NCBI GenBank assembly: GCA_025355105.1
Contig: JANYAE010000072.1
Span: 1 to 41,879, forward strand
Reading direction: 5' to 3'
Length of the DNA stretch: 41,879 nucleotides
DNA from: Pseudomonadota bacterium
GTDB lineage: Bacteria; Pseudomonadota; Gammaproteobacteria; Steroidobacterales; Steroidobacteraceae
This document shows, piece after piece, positions 8,520-17,295 of the stretch; position 1 is the first letter of the stretch; each line of letters opens with the position of its first letter. The position numbers and the translations under genes are program-made. The notes under the pieces are model-generated. The model was not told where the DNA came from, did no database searches, and saw nothing but the letters and a program-made list of their open reading frames with translations.

Positions 8520-10715
8520 ATGGCCCGCGACGCCGCGCCGGCCGCGACCGGGCCCACCTGCCTCGACGACGTCGGCGAGTGCGTCGAGCTGACGCTGCGC
8601 CGGCTCGGCAAGCGCATCGTGATCGCGGCGCCGCTCGCGATCGGCAAGCCGAACCTGCTGCTCAACGAGTTCTACCGGCGCGTGGCCCGCGACCCGACGC
8701 TGTCGCTGACGATCCTCACCGCGCTGTCGCTCAACCGCCCGACCGGGCGCAGCGAGCTCGAGCGGCGGTTCCTCGAGCCCTTCGTGGCGCGCGTCTTCGG
8801 CGACTACCCGGACCTCGACTACCTCAAGGCGGCGCGCGCCGGCCGACTGCCGCCGAACGTCGAGGTGCGCGAGTTCTACCTGCAGGCCGGCGCCTGGCTC
8901 GGCGTCGAATCGGTGCAGCATGACTACATCTCGGTCAACTACACGCACGTGGTGCGCGACGCACTCGCGCTTGGCGTCAACGTGCTGACGCAGCAGATCG
9001 CGACCCGCAACCTCGGCGGCCGCGACGAATTCAGCCTGAGCTCGAACCCCGACCTGACCGAGGACCTGCTGGCGCTGCTCGACGGCGCGCGCGCCGCCGG
9101 CCGCGACTTCCTCTACATCGGCTGCGTCAACCGGCGCATGCCGTTCATGCTCGGCGGCGCGCTGATCGCCGCGGAGCGCTTCGACGTGCTGGTCGACCAT
9201 CCGCGCTACGAGTACGACCCCTTCTGCCCGCCGAACCTGCCGATCCGCGACGTCGAGCACGTCATCGGCCTCAACGCCGCCGCGCTGGTGCGCGACGGCG
9301 GCACGCTGCAGCTCGGCATCGGCGAGCTCGGCGACGCCTGCGTCTACTCGCTGCAGCTGCGCCAGCAGCGCAACGACGCCTTCCGCCGCGCGCTCGGCGC
9401 GCTCGGCGTCGCGGCGCGCCACGGCGCCGAGATCGAGGCGCTCGGCGGCCTCGGCCCGCTCGAGCGCGGCCTCTACGCCTGCACCGAGATGTTCGTCGAC
9501 GGCTTCCTCGACCTGTACCGCAGCGGCATCCTGTCGCGGCGCGTCTACCCGCACGCGGTGCTGCAGCGGCTGCTCGACGCCGGCGAGGTCGGCGAGCGCG
9601 TCGACGTCGAGATGCTGGTGGCGCTGGCCCGCGCCGGGGTCGCCGAGCTCGACGCGGCGGGCTTCGCGGCGCTCGCGGCGGCCGGGCTGTTCCTGGCGGG
9701 GACGCGCTTCGCGCCGGGCGGCGAGATCGTGGCGCCGGACGGCACGCGGCTCGCGGCGCGGCTGGACCTGCCGCAGGCGCGCGCGGCGCTCGCCGAGCGC
9801 TGCCTGGCGCGGCGCCTCGATGGCGGCCGCGTGCTGCACGCCGGCTTCTTCCTCGGCCCGCGCGGCTTCTACGGCGCGCTGCGCGAGCTCGCCGAGGCCG
9901 ACCGCGCCTGCTTCGACATGACGCGCATCAGCTTCACCAACGAGCTGCTCGGCGCCGACTACGCGCTCAAGGTCGCGCAGCGCCGGCACGCGCGCTTCAT
10001 CAACACGACGATGATGGTGACCGGGCTCGGCGCCGCGGTGTCGGACGCGCTCGCCAGCGGCCAGGTGGTCAGCGGCGTCGGCGGCCAGTACAACTTCGTC
10101 GCCATGGCGCACGCGCTGCCGGAGGCGCACTCGATCCTGCTGCTGCGGGCGACCCGCAGCAAGGACGGCGCGACCCGCTCGAACCTGGTCTGGAACTACG
10201 GCCACACCACCATCCCGCGGCACCTGCGCGACGTGGTGGTCACCGAGTACGGCGTCGCGACGCTGCGCGGCCACACCGACCGCGACTGCGTGGCGGCACT
10301 GCTGGCGATCACCGACTCGCGCTTCCAGCCGGCGCTGCTCGAGGACGCCAAGCGCGCCGGCAAGATCGAGAAGGGCTACCGGATTCCCGACGGCCAGCGG
10401 CACAACCTGCCGCAGGTGCTCGCCCAGGCGCTGCGGTCGCTGCGCACCGAGGGCCTCTTTTCGGAGTTCCCGTTCGGCACCGACTTTACGGCCGAGGAGA
10501 TCGTGCTGGCGCGCGCGCTCGAGCGCCTCAAGGAGCGCACTGCGACTCTCGCCGGGCGCGCCGGCGCGCTCGCCGCGGCGGCGTTCGCCCCGGTCTCCGA
10601 CGCCCGGATCGGACCGTACCTCGAGCGCCTGCGACTGGAGCGGCCGGCGACGCTGACCGAGAGGCTGTACGCGCGGCTGGTGGCGTGCGCCGTGGCCGAG
10701 GCGCTGGAGGGCTGA
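8520..10715 (+). CDS. acetyl-CoA hydrolase/CoA-transferase family protein
   Basis: Cytosolic protein of 731 residues, larger than simple acetate CoA-transferases (about 500-640). The ATG at 8520 follows the nucleosidase stop by 2 nt; an upstream frame extension overlaps that gene and is rejected. The C-terminal half carries the conserved catalytic-domain stretches ISFTNELLGADYALK, MMVTGLGAAVSDALASG and VSGVGGQYNFVAMAH, plus SNLVWNYGHTTIPRHLRDVVVTEYGVATLRG, typical of the acetyl-CoA hydrolase/transferase C-terminal domain. It probably moves CoA between acetate or other short acids. The N-terminal 350 residues are divergent. Codon use is extremely GC-rich, which opens a long shadow ORF on the opposite strand. 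Confidence 0.85.
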   Translation: MARDAAPAATGPTCLDDVGECVELTLRRLGKRIVIAAPLAIGKPNLLLNEFYRRVARDPTLSLTILTALSLNRPTGRSELERRFLEPFVARVFGDYPDLDYLKAARAGRLPPNVEVREFYLQAGAWLGVESVQHDYISVNYTHVVRDALALGVNVLTQQIATRNLGGRDEFSLSSNPDLTEDLLALLDGARAAGRDFLYIGCVNRRMPFMLGGALIAAERFDVLVDHPRYEYDPFCPPNLPIRDVEHVIGLNAAALVRDGGTLQLGIGELGDACVYSLQLRQQRNDAFRRALGALGVAARHGAEIEALGGLGPLERGLYACTEMFVDGFLDLYRSGILSRRVYPHAVLQRLLDAGEVGERVDVEMLVALARAGVAELDAAGFAALAAAGLFLAGTRFAPGGEIVAPDGTRLAARLDLPQARAALAERCLARRLDGGRVLHAGFFLGPRGFYGALRELAEADRACFDMTRISFTNELLGADYALKVAQRRHARFINTTMMVTGLGAAVSDALASGQVVSGVGGQYNFVAMAHALPEAHSILLLRATRSKDGATRSNLVWNYGHTTIPRHLRDVVVTEYGVATLRGHTDRDCVAALLAITDSRFQPALLEDAKRAGKIEKGYRIPDGQRHNLPQVLAQALRSLRTEGLFSEFPFGTDFTAEEIVLARALERLKERTATLAGRAGALAAAAFAPVSDARIGPYLERLRLERPATLTERLYARLVACAVAEALEG

Positions 10716-10734
10716 GCGCCGCCGGCCGCGGCGC
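10716..10734. terminator. GC hairpin directly after the acetyl-CoA hydrolase stop
   Basis: GCGCCGC-CGGCC-GCGGCGC gives a 7-bp perfect stem starting one base after the TGA. No T-tract follows, so the terminator function is only suggested. Confidence 0.3.
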
Positions 10735-10845
10735 CGCGAGGACCGCACCGGCCGTGCTTGCCGCGAGCCGCGACGCCGTGAAATCCTCGGCGCTCGCCGC
10801 GCGGTCGCAAGCCGCCTGACCCCCTGACCGCGCCCGGAGATCAGC

Positions 10846-11370
10846 ATGCGATGCACGACCGCCCTGGCCTGCCTGTGTCTCGCCCTGCTCGCCTCGCGTC
10901 CGGCGCCGGCCGCGGAAAGCCCGCCGCCGAGCGAGGCGTCGCTGCGCGAGCTGATCGAGGTCGTCGACGCCAGGAAGCTGCTGGAAGGCATGTCGAACCA
11001 GGCGGATGCGATGGTGCAGGCGTCGCTGAACAAGGCGCCGGCCGACGAGTCCCTGACGCCGCAGCAGCGCAAGATCCTCGACGACATGCGCGCGCGGATG
11101 CTGGCGCTGCTGCACGAGGAACTCAGCTGGGCCACTTACGAGCCGCTGTTCCTCGACGTCTACGCCCGCAGCTTCTCGCAGCAGGAGGTCGACGGCATGC
11201 TGGCGTTCTACCGCTCGGACGCCGGCCGGGCGGTGATCGCCAAGATGCCGCTGGTGCTCAGGAACACGCTGCAGCTGGTGCAGAGCCGCATGGAGCCGCT
11301 GCGGGCCAGGCTGAAGCAGCTGTCCGACGAGGCGATCGCCGAGCTCAAGGCCACCCGCACCACGCCGTGA
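10846..11370 (+). CDS. DUF2059 domain secreted protein
   Basis: Protein of 174 residues with a signal peptide (MRCTTALACLCLALLASRPAPAAE, likely cleaved near residue 23). The DUF2059 domain covers about 85-150 and includes YEPLFLDVYARSFSQQEVDGMLAFYRSDAGRAVIAKMP, the characteristic stretch with F/Y-R-S and G-x-A. It is probably periplasmic and of unknown function; the family is common in proteobacteria. The gene stands alone, 130 nt after the acetyl-CoA hydrolase gene and convergent with the exonuclease gene. Confidence 0.85.
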   Translation: MRCTTALACLCLALLASRPAPAAESPPPSEASLRELIEVVDARKLLEGMSNQADAMVQASLNKAPADESLTPQQRKILDDMRARMLALLHEELSWATYEPLFLDVYARSFSQQEVDGMLAFYRSDAGRAVIAKMPLVLRNTLQLVQSRMEPLRARLKQLSDEAIAELKATRTTP

Positions 11371-11386
11371 GCGCGCCGCGGATCGC

Positions 11387-12286
11387 TCAGGCGGCCGCGG
11401 CGCGCGCCGCGATGCGCTCGGCCTGGCGGCGCAGCATCGGCCCGAAACCGGCACGGTCGTAGAAGGCGCCGAGCCCGGCGAGGTCCGGCGGCGCGCGCCG
11501 CAGCTGCGCCGGGGTCGCCACCAGCGGCATGTCGCAGGCGATGCGGGTGAGCTCGCGGGCGAGGTAGGCCGCCGGCCGGTGCGCCTCGAGGCGCGCGGCG
11601 ACGCCGCCCGCGCCACGAAAGCCGAGGCCCGCCACCCGCTCGAGGTTGGCGTACAGCTCATCGAGCGACTCGAACTCGGCCAGCAGTGCCGCCGCGGTCT
11701 TCTTGCCGATCCCCGGCACGCCGGGGATATTGTCGACCGCGTCGCCGGTGAGCGCGAGGAAGTCCGCCATCCGCTCCGGGTGCACGCCGAAGCGCGCCGC
11801 GATGTCGGCATAGCCGAAGCGCTCCTCGGCCATGTAGTCCCAGAACTCGTCGCCCTGCCGCACCAGCTGCGCGAGGTCCTTGTCGCGGGTCACCAGCGTC
11901 GAGCGAAAGCCGAGCGCCCGCAGCCGCGTCGCCAGCGTGCCGATGATGTCGTCGGCCTCGTACTCGGCGCTGCCGAAGTCCGGCGCGCCGAGGTGCGCGC
12001 AGAGCTCGCGGCAGCGCGCGAACTGCTCCTTGAGGCCCGGCGGCGGCGGCTCGCGGTTGGCCTTGTAGGCCGGGTAGATGCGGCTCCTGAACGAGCCGGC
12101 GAGGCTTTCGTCGAAGGCGATCGCGAGGTATTCCGGCCGCTCGCGCTCGAGCAGGTCGGAGAGGAAGCGCGCGAAGCCATAGAGCGCGTTGACCGGCCGG
12201 CCGTCGGCGTCGGCCATGTGGTCCGGGATCGAGTAGTAGGCGCGAAAGACGAAGAAGCTGGCGTCGACGAGATGGACCGCCGGCAT
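11387..12286 (-). CDS. 5'-3' exonuclease / flap endonuclease (Pol I N-terminal-like)
   Basis: Stand-alone 299-residue nuclease of the 5'-3' exonuclease family, cutting single-strand flaps or 5' ends with two metal ions. VDASFFVFRAYY, FDES...GSFRSRIYPAYKANR, EYEADDIIGTLA and VTRDKDLAQLV supply the acidic metal ligands and the helical arch. GDAVDNIPGVPGIGKKTAAALL is the helix-3-turn-helix DNA-binding and K+ site. Start ATG at 12284-12286 lies 4 nt after the stop of the HNH gene, so the pair forms an operon. A family member (ExoIX/Xni) is a homologue, but the gene symbol is not assigned. Confidence 0.9.
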   Translation of the reverse strand: MPAVHLVDASFFVFRAYYSIPDHMADADGRPVNALYGFARFLSDLLERERPEYLAIAFDESLAGSFRSRIYPAYKANREPPPPGLKEQFARCRELCAHLGAPDFGSAEYEADDIIGTLATRLRALGFRSTLVTRDKDLAQLVRQGDEFWDYMAEERFGYADIAARFGVHPERMADFLALTGDAVDNIPGVPGIGKKTAAALLAEFESLDELYANLERVAGLGFRGAGGVAARLEAHRPAAYLARELTRIACDMPLVATPAQLRRAPPDLAGLGAFYDRAGFGPMLRRQAERIAARAAAA

Positions 12287-12290
12287 CGCG

Positions 12291-12971
12291 TCAGTTGTGC
12301 CGGCCGCGCAGGCGGGTGTGCAGCGGGCTCGAGCGCGGGAAGTGCGCCAACAGGTATTCCATCTGGTCGGCGAGCACGCGCCGGCCCTTGAGGTAGATGT
12401 ACTCGGCGTAGGTCGGCGTGAACGGCACGGCGAGCAGCTGCATACCCGCTTCCTCGGGCGTGCGCGAGGCCTTGGCGTTGTTGCAGCGGCGGCAGGCCGT
12501 GACCACGTTGGTCCACAGGTCCTGGCCGCCGCGGCAGAACGGCCGGATGTGATCGCGCGACAGCTGCTGGGTCGGGAAGCGCAGGCCGCAGTACAGGCAC
12601 AGGTAGCCGTCGCGCTTGAACAGCGTCTCATTGTTGAGCGGCGGCACGTAGTCGGCGCGCAGCGTGCCGGGGTTCGAGGAATGACCGATGGTCGCGACGA
12701 TCGAGCTCACGTCGACGATCGTGCGCTGGCCGGAGCGGGCGTTGGTGCCGCCGCGCAGCCGGTACAGCAACGTGCCGCAGGCATAGGCCACCTGGCCCAT
12801 GTGATAGAGCCGGACCGCCTCGCGGTAGTCGATCCACTCGAGCGGCATGCCGGCGACGTCGGTGCGCAGCACCTGCTGCGACAGCGCGATCGCCGGCGAG
12901 GCCGTCGGCAGACCGTGAATCGCGGTCTGCGATTTGTCCTGATACCTCTTCATGAGGGACTTCGCTTTCAT
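12291..12971 (-). CDS. HNH endonuclease-family protein
   Basis: Protein of 226 residues. The HNH/zinc module lies at about residues 125-175: CLYCG and CRRCN hold the zinc, SRDHIRPFCRGGQD gives the catalytic His, and TNVVTACRRCNN completes the fold. The N-terminal part (VLRTDVAGMPLEWIDYREA) is conserved with a proteobacterial HNH family of unknown substrate. Possible starts are ATG 12971 (used), ATG 12951 and upstream ATG 13049. A promoter whose -10 ends 7 nt before 12971 excludes the upstream starts. It is co-transcribed with the exonuclease, suggesting a joint role in DNA processing. Confidence 0.83.
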   Translation of the reverse strand: MKAKSLMKRYQDKSQTAIHGLPTASPAIALSQQVLRTDVAGMPLEWIDYREAVRLYHMGQVAYACGTLLYRLRGGTNARSGQRTIVDVSSIVATIGHSSNPGTLRADYVPPLNNETLFKRDGYLCLYCGLRFPTQQLSRDHIRPFCRGGQDLWTNVVTACRRCNNAKASRTPEEAGMQLLAVPFTPTYAEYIYLKGRRVLADQMEYLLAHFPRSSPLHTRLRGRHN

Positions 12972-12976
12972 GCCTG

Positions 12977-13007
12977 TTAAGATACGAAAGCCCTGTGCCA
13001 TAATCAA
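12977..13007. promoter_or_regulatory. overlapping divergent promoters between HNH operon and pnt operon
   Basis: Minus strand: TTGATT (13002-13007), 17-nt spacer, TATCTT (12979-12984), then 7 nt to ATG 12971. Plus strand: TTAAGA (12977-12982), 16-nt spacer, CATAAT (12999-13004), about 95 nt before pntAA. The two RNA polymerase sites share the same bases, so they should compete. Confidence 0.45.
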
Positions 13008-13108
13008 ACGACGCAAGGCATTCAATCTCAACGTAAATTCTGGACCCATCGACCTTGCGTGACGGCCAACGTGCCGCGCGGCTTGGGGGTCCGTCCGGGA
13101 GGTCCTCG

Positions 13109-14260
13109 ATGTCCGCCGCTCCTCAAGCCGCCGCCGGGATCGTCGTCGGCGTGCCCCGCGAGACGCAGACCGGCGAACGCCGGGTCGCGCTGGTCCCTGA
13201 GGTGGCCGCGAAATTCGCGGCCGCCGGCGCCCAGGTGCTCATCGAGCGCGGCGCCGGGGTCCCCGCGCAGTTCCCCGACGCGCTCTACAAGAGCGTCGAA
13301 TTCGTCGACGGCGCGGCCGCGCTCTACGCGCGCGCCGACCTGCTGCTCAAGGTGCAGCCGCTGACCCCCGCCGAGGCGGCGATGGTGAAGTCCGGCGGCG
13401 TGCACGCCGGCTTCATGCAGTCGCACAACAACCTGCCGGCCGTGAAGGTGCTGCGCGACCGCAACGTCACCAGCTTCGCGATGGAGCTGGTGCCGCGCAT
13501 CTCGCGCGCCCAGTCGATGGACGCGCTCAGCTCGCAGGCGGCGATCTCCGGCTACAAGGCGGTGCTGATCGGCGCCAACACGCTCGACCGCTTCTTCCCG
13601 ATGCTGACCACCGCCGCGGGCACGATCCGCCCGGCGCAGGTGCTGGTGATCGGCGTCGGCGTCGCCGGCCTGCAGGCGATCGCCACCGCCCGGCGCCTCG
13701 GCGCGATCGTCGAGGCCTACGACGTGCGCAGCGCGACCCGCGACCAGGTCAAGTCGCTCGGCGCCAAGTTCGTCGAGACCGGCGTCACCGCCGAGGGCAC
13801 CGGCGGCTACGCGCGCGAGCACACCGCCGAGGAAAAGGCCAAGCAGCAGGAGGTGCTGGACGGGCGCATCGCGGTCGCCGACGTCGTCGTCACCACCGCC
13901 GGCGTCCCCGGCCGGCCGGCGCCGAAGATCATCTCGCGCGCCGCGGTCGAGCGCATGAAGGCCGGCGCGGTGATCGTCGACATCCTCGCCGAGAACGGCG
14001 GCAACTGCGAGCTGACGCGCGCCGGCGAGACCGTGCAGCACGGCGGCGTACGCATCGTCGGACCGGTCAACCTGCCGGCCCAGCTTGCCTACCACGCGAG
14101 CGAGATGTACGCGCGCAACCTCTACAATCTGCTGAGCCCGGCGCTCAAGCAGGGCGTGCTCAGCATCGACTGGACCGACGAAGTGTTCGCGGGCACCGTG
14201 CTGACGCACGGCGGCCAGGTCAAGCACGAACCCACCGCCAAGTTGCTCGCGAACGGCTGA
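13109..14260 (+). CDS. pntAA: NAD(P) transhydrogenase subunit alpha, part 1 (NAD-binding domain I)
   Basis: Cytosolic NAD(H)-binding domain I of proton-translocating transhydrogenase, 383 residues. GVPRETQTGERRVALVPEV opens the alanine-dehydrogenase-like fold; VLVIGVGVAGLQAIATARRLGAIVEAYDVR is the Rossmann nucleotide loop; GAVIVDILAENGGNCELT and VGPVNLPAQL are conserved. ATG 13109 has GGGAGG at 13097-13102 as ribosome site; upstream in-frame codons lack a better one. The alpha chain is split in two genes as in many alpha/beta-proteobacteria and some gammaproteobacteria. It is first in the pntAA-pntAB-pntB operon. Confidence 0.95.
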   Translation: MSAAPQAAAGIVVGVPRETQTGERRVALVPEVAAKFAAAGAQVLIERGAGVPAQFPDALYKSVEFVDGAAALYARADLLLKVQPLTPAEAAMVKSGGVHAGFMQSHNNLPAVKVLRDRNVTSFAMELVPRISRAQSMDALSSQAAISGYKAVLIGANTLDRFFPMLTTAAGTIRPAQVLVIGVGVAGLQAIATARRLGAIVEAYDVRSATRDQVKSLGAKFVETGVTAEGTGGYAREHTAEEKAKQQEVLDGRIAVADVVVTTAGVPGRPAPKIISRAAVERMKAGAVIVDILAENGGNCELTRAGETVQHGGVRIVGPVNLPAQLAYHASEMYARNLYNLLSPALKQGVLSIDWTDEVFAGTVLTHGGQVKHEPTAKLLANG

Positions 14261-14271
14261 AGGAGCGCTTC

Positions 14272-14580
14272 ATGATCGACGGCGTCATCGCAATCTATAT
14301 TTTCATGCTCGCGGCCTTCACCGGCTACGAGGTGATCTCCCGCGTGCCGACCATCCTGCACACGCCGCTGATGTCGGGCAGCAACTTCGTGCACGGCATC
14401 GTGCTGGTCGGCGCCATGTTCGCGCTCTTTCAGGCGGACTCGACGCTCGGCCGGGTGATCGGCTTCGTCGGCGTCGTGCTCGGCGCCGGCAACGCGGTCG
14501 GCGGCTACGTGGTCACCGAGCGAATGCTCGAGATGTTCAAGTCGAGCGGCCAGAAGAAGCCGGCCGGAGGGCAGCACTGA
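14272..14580 (+). CDS. pntAB: NAD(P) transhydrogenase subunit alpha, part 2 (membrane)
   Basis: Small membrane subunit of 102 residues with three hydrophobic helices: VIAIYIFMLAAFTGYEVI, FVHGIVLVGAMFALF and VIGFVGVVLGAGNAVGGYVV. It forms part of the proton channel (domain II) in the inner membrane. AAGGAGCG lies 5-6 nt before the ATG. The stop overlaps the pntB start by one base (TGATG), so translation is coupled. Confidence 0.93.
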   Translation: MIDGVIAIYIFMLAAFTGYEVISRVPTILHTPLMSGSNFVHGIVLVGAMFALFQADSTLGRVIGFVGVVLGAGNAVGGYVVTERMLEMFKSSGQKKPAGGQH

Positions 14581-15998
14581 TGTCGCTCCTGAACCCCTCG
14601 GCGGCGAAGTGGATCATCGACGCCGCCTACATCCTGGTCGCCTTCCTGTTCATCACCGGCCTGAAGCGCATGAGCTCGCCGGTCACGGCGCGCGGCGGCA
14701 TCCTCTGGGCCGGCCTCGGCATGCTGATCGCGACGCTGGTGACCTTCCTGGCGCCGCTGTCGGGCGGCGGCGCCGAGGGCGTCGCCAGCAACTTCGTGCT
14801 GGTGATCCTCGCGATCGCGATCGGCGGCGCGCTGGCCTGGTGGTCCGGCAAGCGGGTCGCGATGACCGACATGCCGCAGATGATCGCGCTCTACAACGGC
14901 ATGGGCGGCGGCGCCGCGGCGGCGATCGCGGCGGTCGAGCTCTTCAAGGGCGACTCGCACGGCATCGCCTACGGCGCGCTGGCGGTGCTCGGCGGGCTGA
15001 TTGGCTCGGTGTCCTTCTCCGGCTCCGGCATCGCCTTCGGCAAGCTGCAGGGCTTGATCAAGAAGTCGTTCCGCTTCGGCGGCCAGCAGATCCTCAACAT
15101 CGTGATCCTCGGCGGCACGATCGTGCTCGGCGCGATGGTGGCCGCGGGCGTCAATGACGGGCCGATGGTGGTCAGCGCGTTCTTCGTGCTGGCGCTCGTG
15201 CTCGGCGTCACGATGACGCTGCCGATCGGCGGCGCCGACATGCCGGTCGTGATCTCGCTGTACAACGCGCTGACCGGACTGGCGGTCGCGTTCGAGGGCT
15301 TCGTGCTCAACAACGCGGCGATGATCATCGCCGGCACCGTGGTCGGATCGGCCGGCACGTTGCTGACGCAGCTGATGGCGAAGGCCATGAACCGCTCGCT
15401 CGGCAACGTGCTGTTCTCGGGCTTCGGCGACACCGGCACCGCCGCCACCGGCACCGTCGCCGGCTCGCAGAAGCCGATCGACGCCAACGACGCCGGCGTC
15501 ATGATGGGCTTCGCGCAGAAGGTCATCGTCGTGCCGGGCTACGGCATGGCGGTCGGCCAGGCGCAGCACAAGGTCTGGGAGCTCGCCCAGCTGCTGCAGC
15601 ACCGCGGCGTGACGGTCAAGTTCGCGATCCACCCGGTGGCCGGGCGCATGCCGGGGCACATGAACGTGCTGCTCGCCGAAGCGGGCGTCCCGTACGACCT
15701 GATCGCCGACCTCGAGGAAGTGAACGCCGAGTTCGAGACCACCGACGTCGCGCTGATCATCGGCGCCAACGACGTCGTCAACCCGGTCGCGCGCAACGAC
15801 AAGTCGAGCCCGATCTACGGCATGCCGATCCTGAACGCCGACAAGGCCAAGAACGTGGTGGTCATCAAGCGCGGCCAGGGGCAGGGCTTTTCCGGGATCG
15901 AGAATGCGCTCTTCTACCTCGACAACACCCGCATGCTGTACGGCGACGCGCAGGGCGCGGTGAACCAGCTGATCCAGGCCGTCAAGGCGATCGGCTGA
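14580..15998 (+). CDS. pntB: NAD(P) transhydrogenase subunit beta
   Basis: Inner-membrane subunit of 472 residues with about eight helices (domain II) followed by the cytosolic NADP(H)-binding domain III (about 290-472). GYGMAVGQAQHKVWEL, HPVAGRMPGHMNVLLAEAGVPYD and IIGANDVVNPVARND are classic domain III motifs. The complex uses the proton gradient to transfer hydride from NADH to NADP+, supplying NADPH. Full length, no lesions. Confidence 0.95.
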   Translation: MSLLNPSAAKWIIDAAYILVAFLFITGLKRMSSPVTARGGILWAGLGMLIATLVTFLAPLSGGGAEGVASNFVLVILAIAIGGALAWWSGKRVAMTDMPQMIALYNGMGGGAAAAIAAVELFKGDSHGIAYGALAVLGGLIGSVSFSGSGIAFGKLQGLIKKSFRFGGQQILNIVILGGTIVLGAMVAAGVNDGPMVVSAFFVLALVLGVTMTLPIGGADMPVVISLYNALTGLAVAFEGFVLNNAAMIIAGTVVGSAGTLLTQLMAKAMNRSLGNVLFSGFGDTGTAATGTVAGSQKPIDANDAGVMMGFAQKVIVVPGYGMAVGQAQHKVWELAQLLQHRGVTVKFAIHPVAGRMPGHMNVLLAEAGVPYDLIADLEEVNAEFETTDVALIIGANDVVNPVARNDKSSPIYGMPILNADKAKNVVVIKRGQGQGFSGIENALFYLDNTRMLYGDAQGAVNQLIQAVKAIG

Positions 15999-16017
15999 GG
16001 CGCCGATGCGGCGCCTC
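15997..16017. promoter_or_regulatory. 8-bp GC hairpin enclosing the dctA start codon
   Basis: GAGGCGCC-GATGC-GGCGCCTC is a perfect 8-bp inverted repeat that begins in the pntB stop (15996-15998). Its five-base loop contains the ATG (16006) of the next gene. It could limit dctA translation or end part of the pnt transcripts. No T-tract is present. Confidence 0.4.
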
Positions 16018-17286
16018 GCGCGCTCGCTCTACTTCTGGGTGCTGGTGGCGGTGGTCGCCGGCGCCCTGACCGGCGTCTGGGCGCCGGCCACCGGCGTCGC
16101 CCTGAAGCCGCTCGGCGACGGCTTCATCCGCCTGATCCGCATGCTGGTCGGGCCGATCGTGTTCTGCACCATCGTGCTCGGTATCGCCCACATGCGCGAC
16201 CTGCCGCGCGTCGGCCGGGTCGGCATCAAGGCGCTGGCGTACTTCGAGCTCCTGTCGACGGTCGCACTGGGCATCGGCATGGCGGTCGCCGCGCTCGCCC
16301 GGCCGGGCGCGGGCTTCCACGTCGACCCGGCGACGCTCGACGCCGCGGCGGTCGCGAAGTACGCGAGCGCGGCCCACGAGCAGACGGTCGCCGACTTCCT
16401 GCTGAACGTCATCCCGGCGACGCTGCCGGGGGCGCTGACCTCTGGCGAGCTGCTGCAGGTGCTGCTGGTGGCGCTGCTGACCGGCTTCGGCGCCGCGGTG
16501 GTCGGCGAGCGCGCGCAGTTCTTCGTCTCGTTCGTCGAGTCCGCCTCGCAGGTGCTGTTTCGCATCGTCGCCTTCGTGATGTGGCTGGCGCCGCTCGGCG
16601 CCTTCGGCGCGATGGCCTACACGCTCGGCAAGTTCGGCTGGCACAGCCTCGCGCCGCTGGCGCGCTTCATGGGCGTGTTCTACCTGACCTGCGCACTCTT
16701 TGTGTTCGTGGTGCTCGGGCTCGTGGCCCGGCTGGCGGGCTTCAGCATCCTGCGCCTGGTCGCCTACTTGAAGACCGAGATCATCACCGTGATCGGCACC
16801 TCCTCCTCGGAGAGCGTGCTCGCGCCGCTGATCGACCGGCTCGAGCGGCTCGGCTGCCGGCGCGCGACCGTGGGCCTCGTCGTGCCGACCGGCTACTCGT
16901 TCAACCTCGACGGCACCTGCATCTACCTGTCGCTTGCGGCGCTGTTCCTCGCCCAGGCGCTCGACGTCGAGCTCAGCTTCGGCCAGCAGCTGACGCTGCT
17001 CGCGGTCGCGATGCTGAGCTCGAAGGGCGCCGCGACCGTCACCGGCGGCGGCTTCATCACGCTCGCCGCGACGCTGACGGTGGTGCCGAGCGTGCCGGTG
17101 GCGGCGCTGGCGCTGATCCTCGGCATCGATCGCTTCATGAGCGAGGCGCGCGCGGTCACCAACCTGATCGGCAACGCGGTGGCGACGCTGGTGGTGTCGC
17201 GCTGGGAGGGCGAGCTCGCGGCCGACGAGCTGCGCCGGCAGCTCGCGGCCGGCGGCGCGGAAACCGCGCTCGCCGACGGCGCCTGA
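16006..17286 (+). CDS. dctA: dicarboxylate/amino acid:cation symporter (DAACS family)
   Basis: Inner-membrane symporter of 426 residues. It has the two re-entrant-loop signatures of the glutamate/C4-dicarboxylate family: the serine-rich GTSSSES near residue 264 and SKGAATVTGGGFITLAATL near 340, plus GYSFNLDGTCIYLSLAALF of helix 7. It imports C4-dicarboxylates or acidic amino acids with H+ or Na+. Slightly different GTSSSES instead of a four-serine run is normal for DctA. It lies 7 nt behind pntB and may be read from the pnt promoter; it is convergent with the cyclophilin gene (9 nt apart). The substrate-specific name is likely, not certain. Confidence 0.87.
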   Translation: MRRLARSLYFWVLVAVVAGALTGVWAPATGVALKPLGDGFIRLIRMLVGPIVFCTIVLGIAHMRDLPRVGRVGIKALAYFELLSTVALGIGMAVAALARPGAGFHVDPATLDAAAVAKYASAAHEQTVADFLLNVIPATLPGALTSGELLQVLLVALLTGFGAAVVGERAQFFVSFVESASQVLFRIVAFVMWLAPLGAFGAMAYTLGKFGWHSLAPLARFMGVFYLTCALFVFVVLGLVARLAGFSILRLVAYLKTEIITVIGTSSSESVLAPLIDRLERLGCRRATVGLVVPTGYSFNLDGTCIYLSLAALFLAQALDVELSFGQQLTLLAVAMLSSKGAATVTGGGFITLAATLTVVPSVPVAALALILGIDRFMSEARAVTNLIGNAVATLVVSRWEGELAADELRRQLAAGGAETALADGA

Positions 17287-17295
17287 GGGGCCGCG

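Noticed and set aside
8493-11135. 880-codon frame on the minus strand opposite the acetyl-CoA hydrolase gene
   Set aside because: Shadow of a very GC-rich gene; rich in Arg/Ala/Glu/Val without domain signal.
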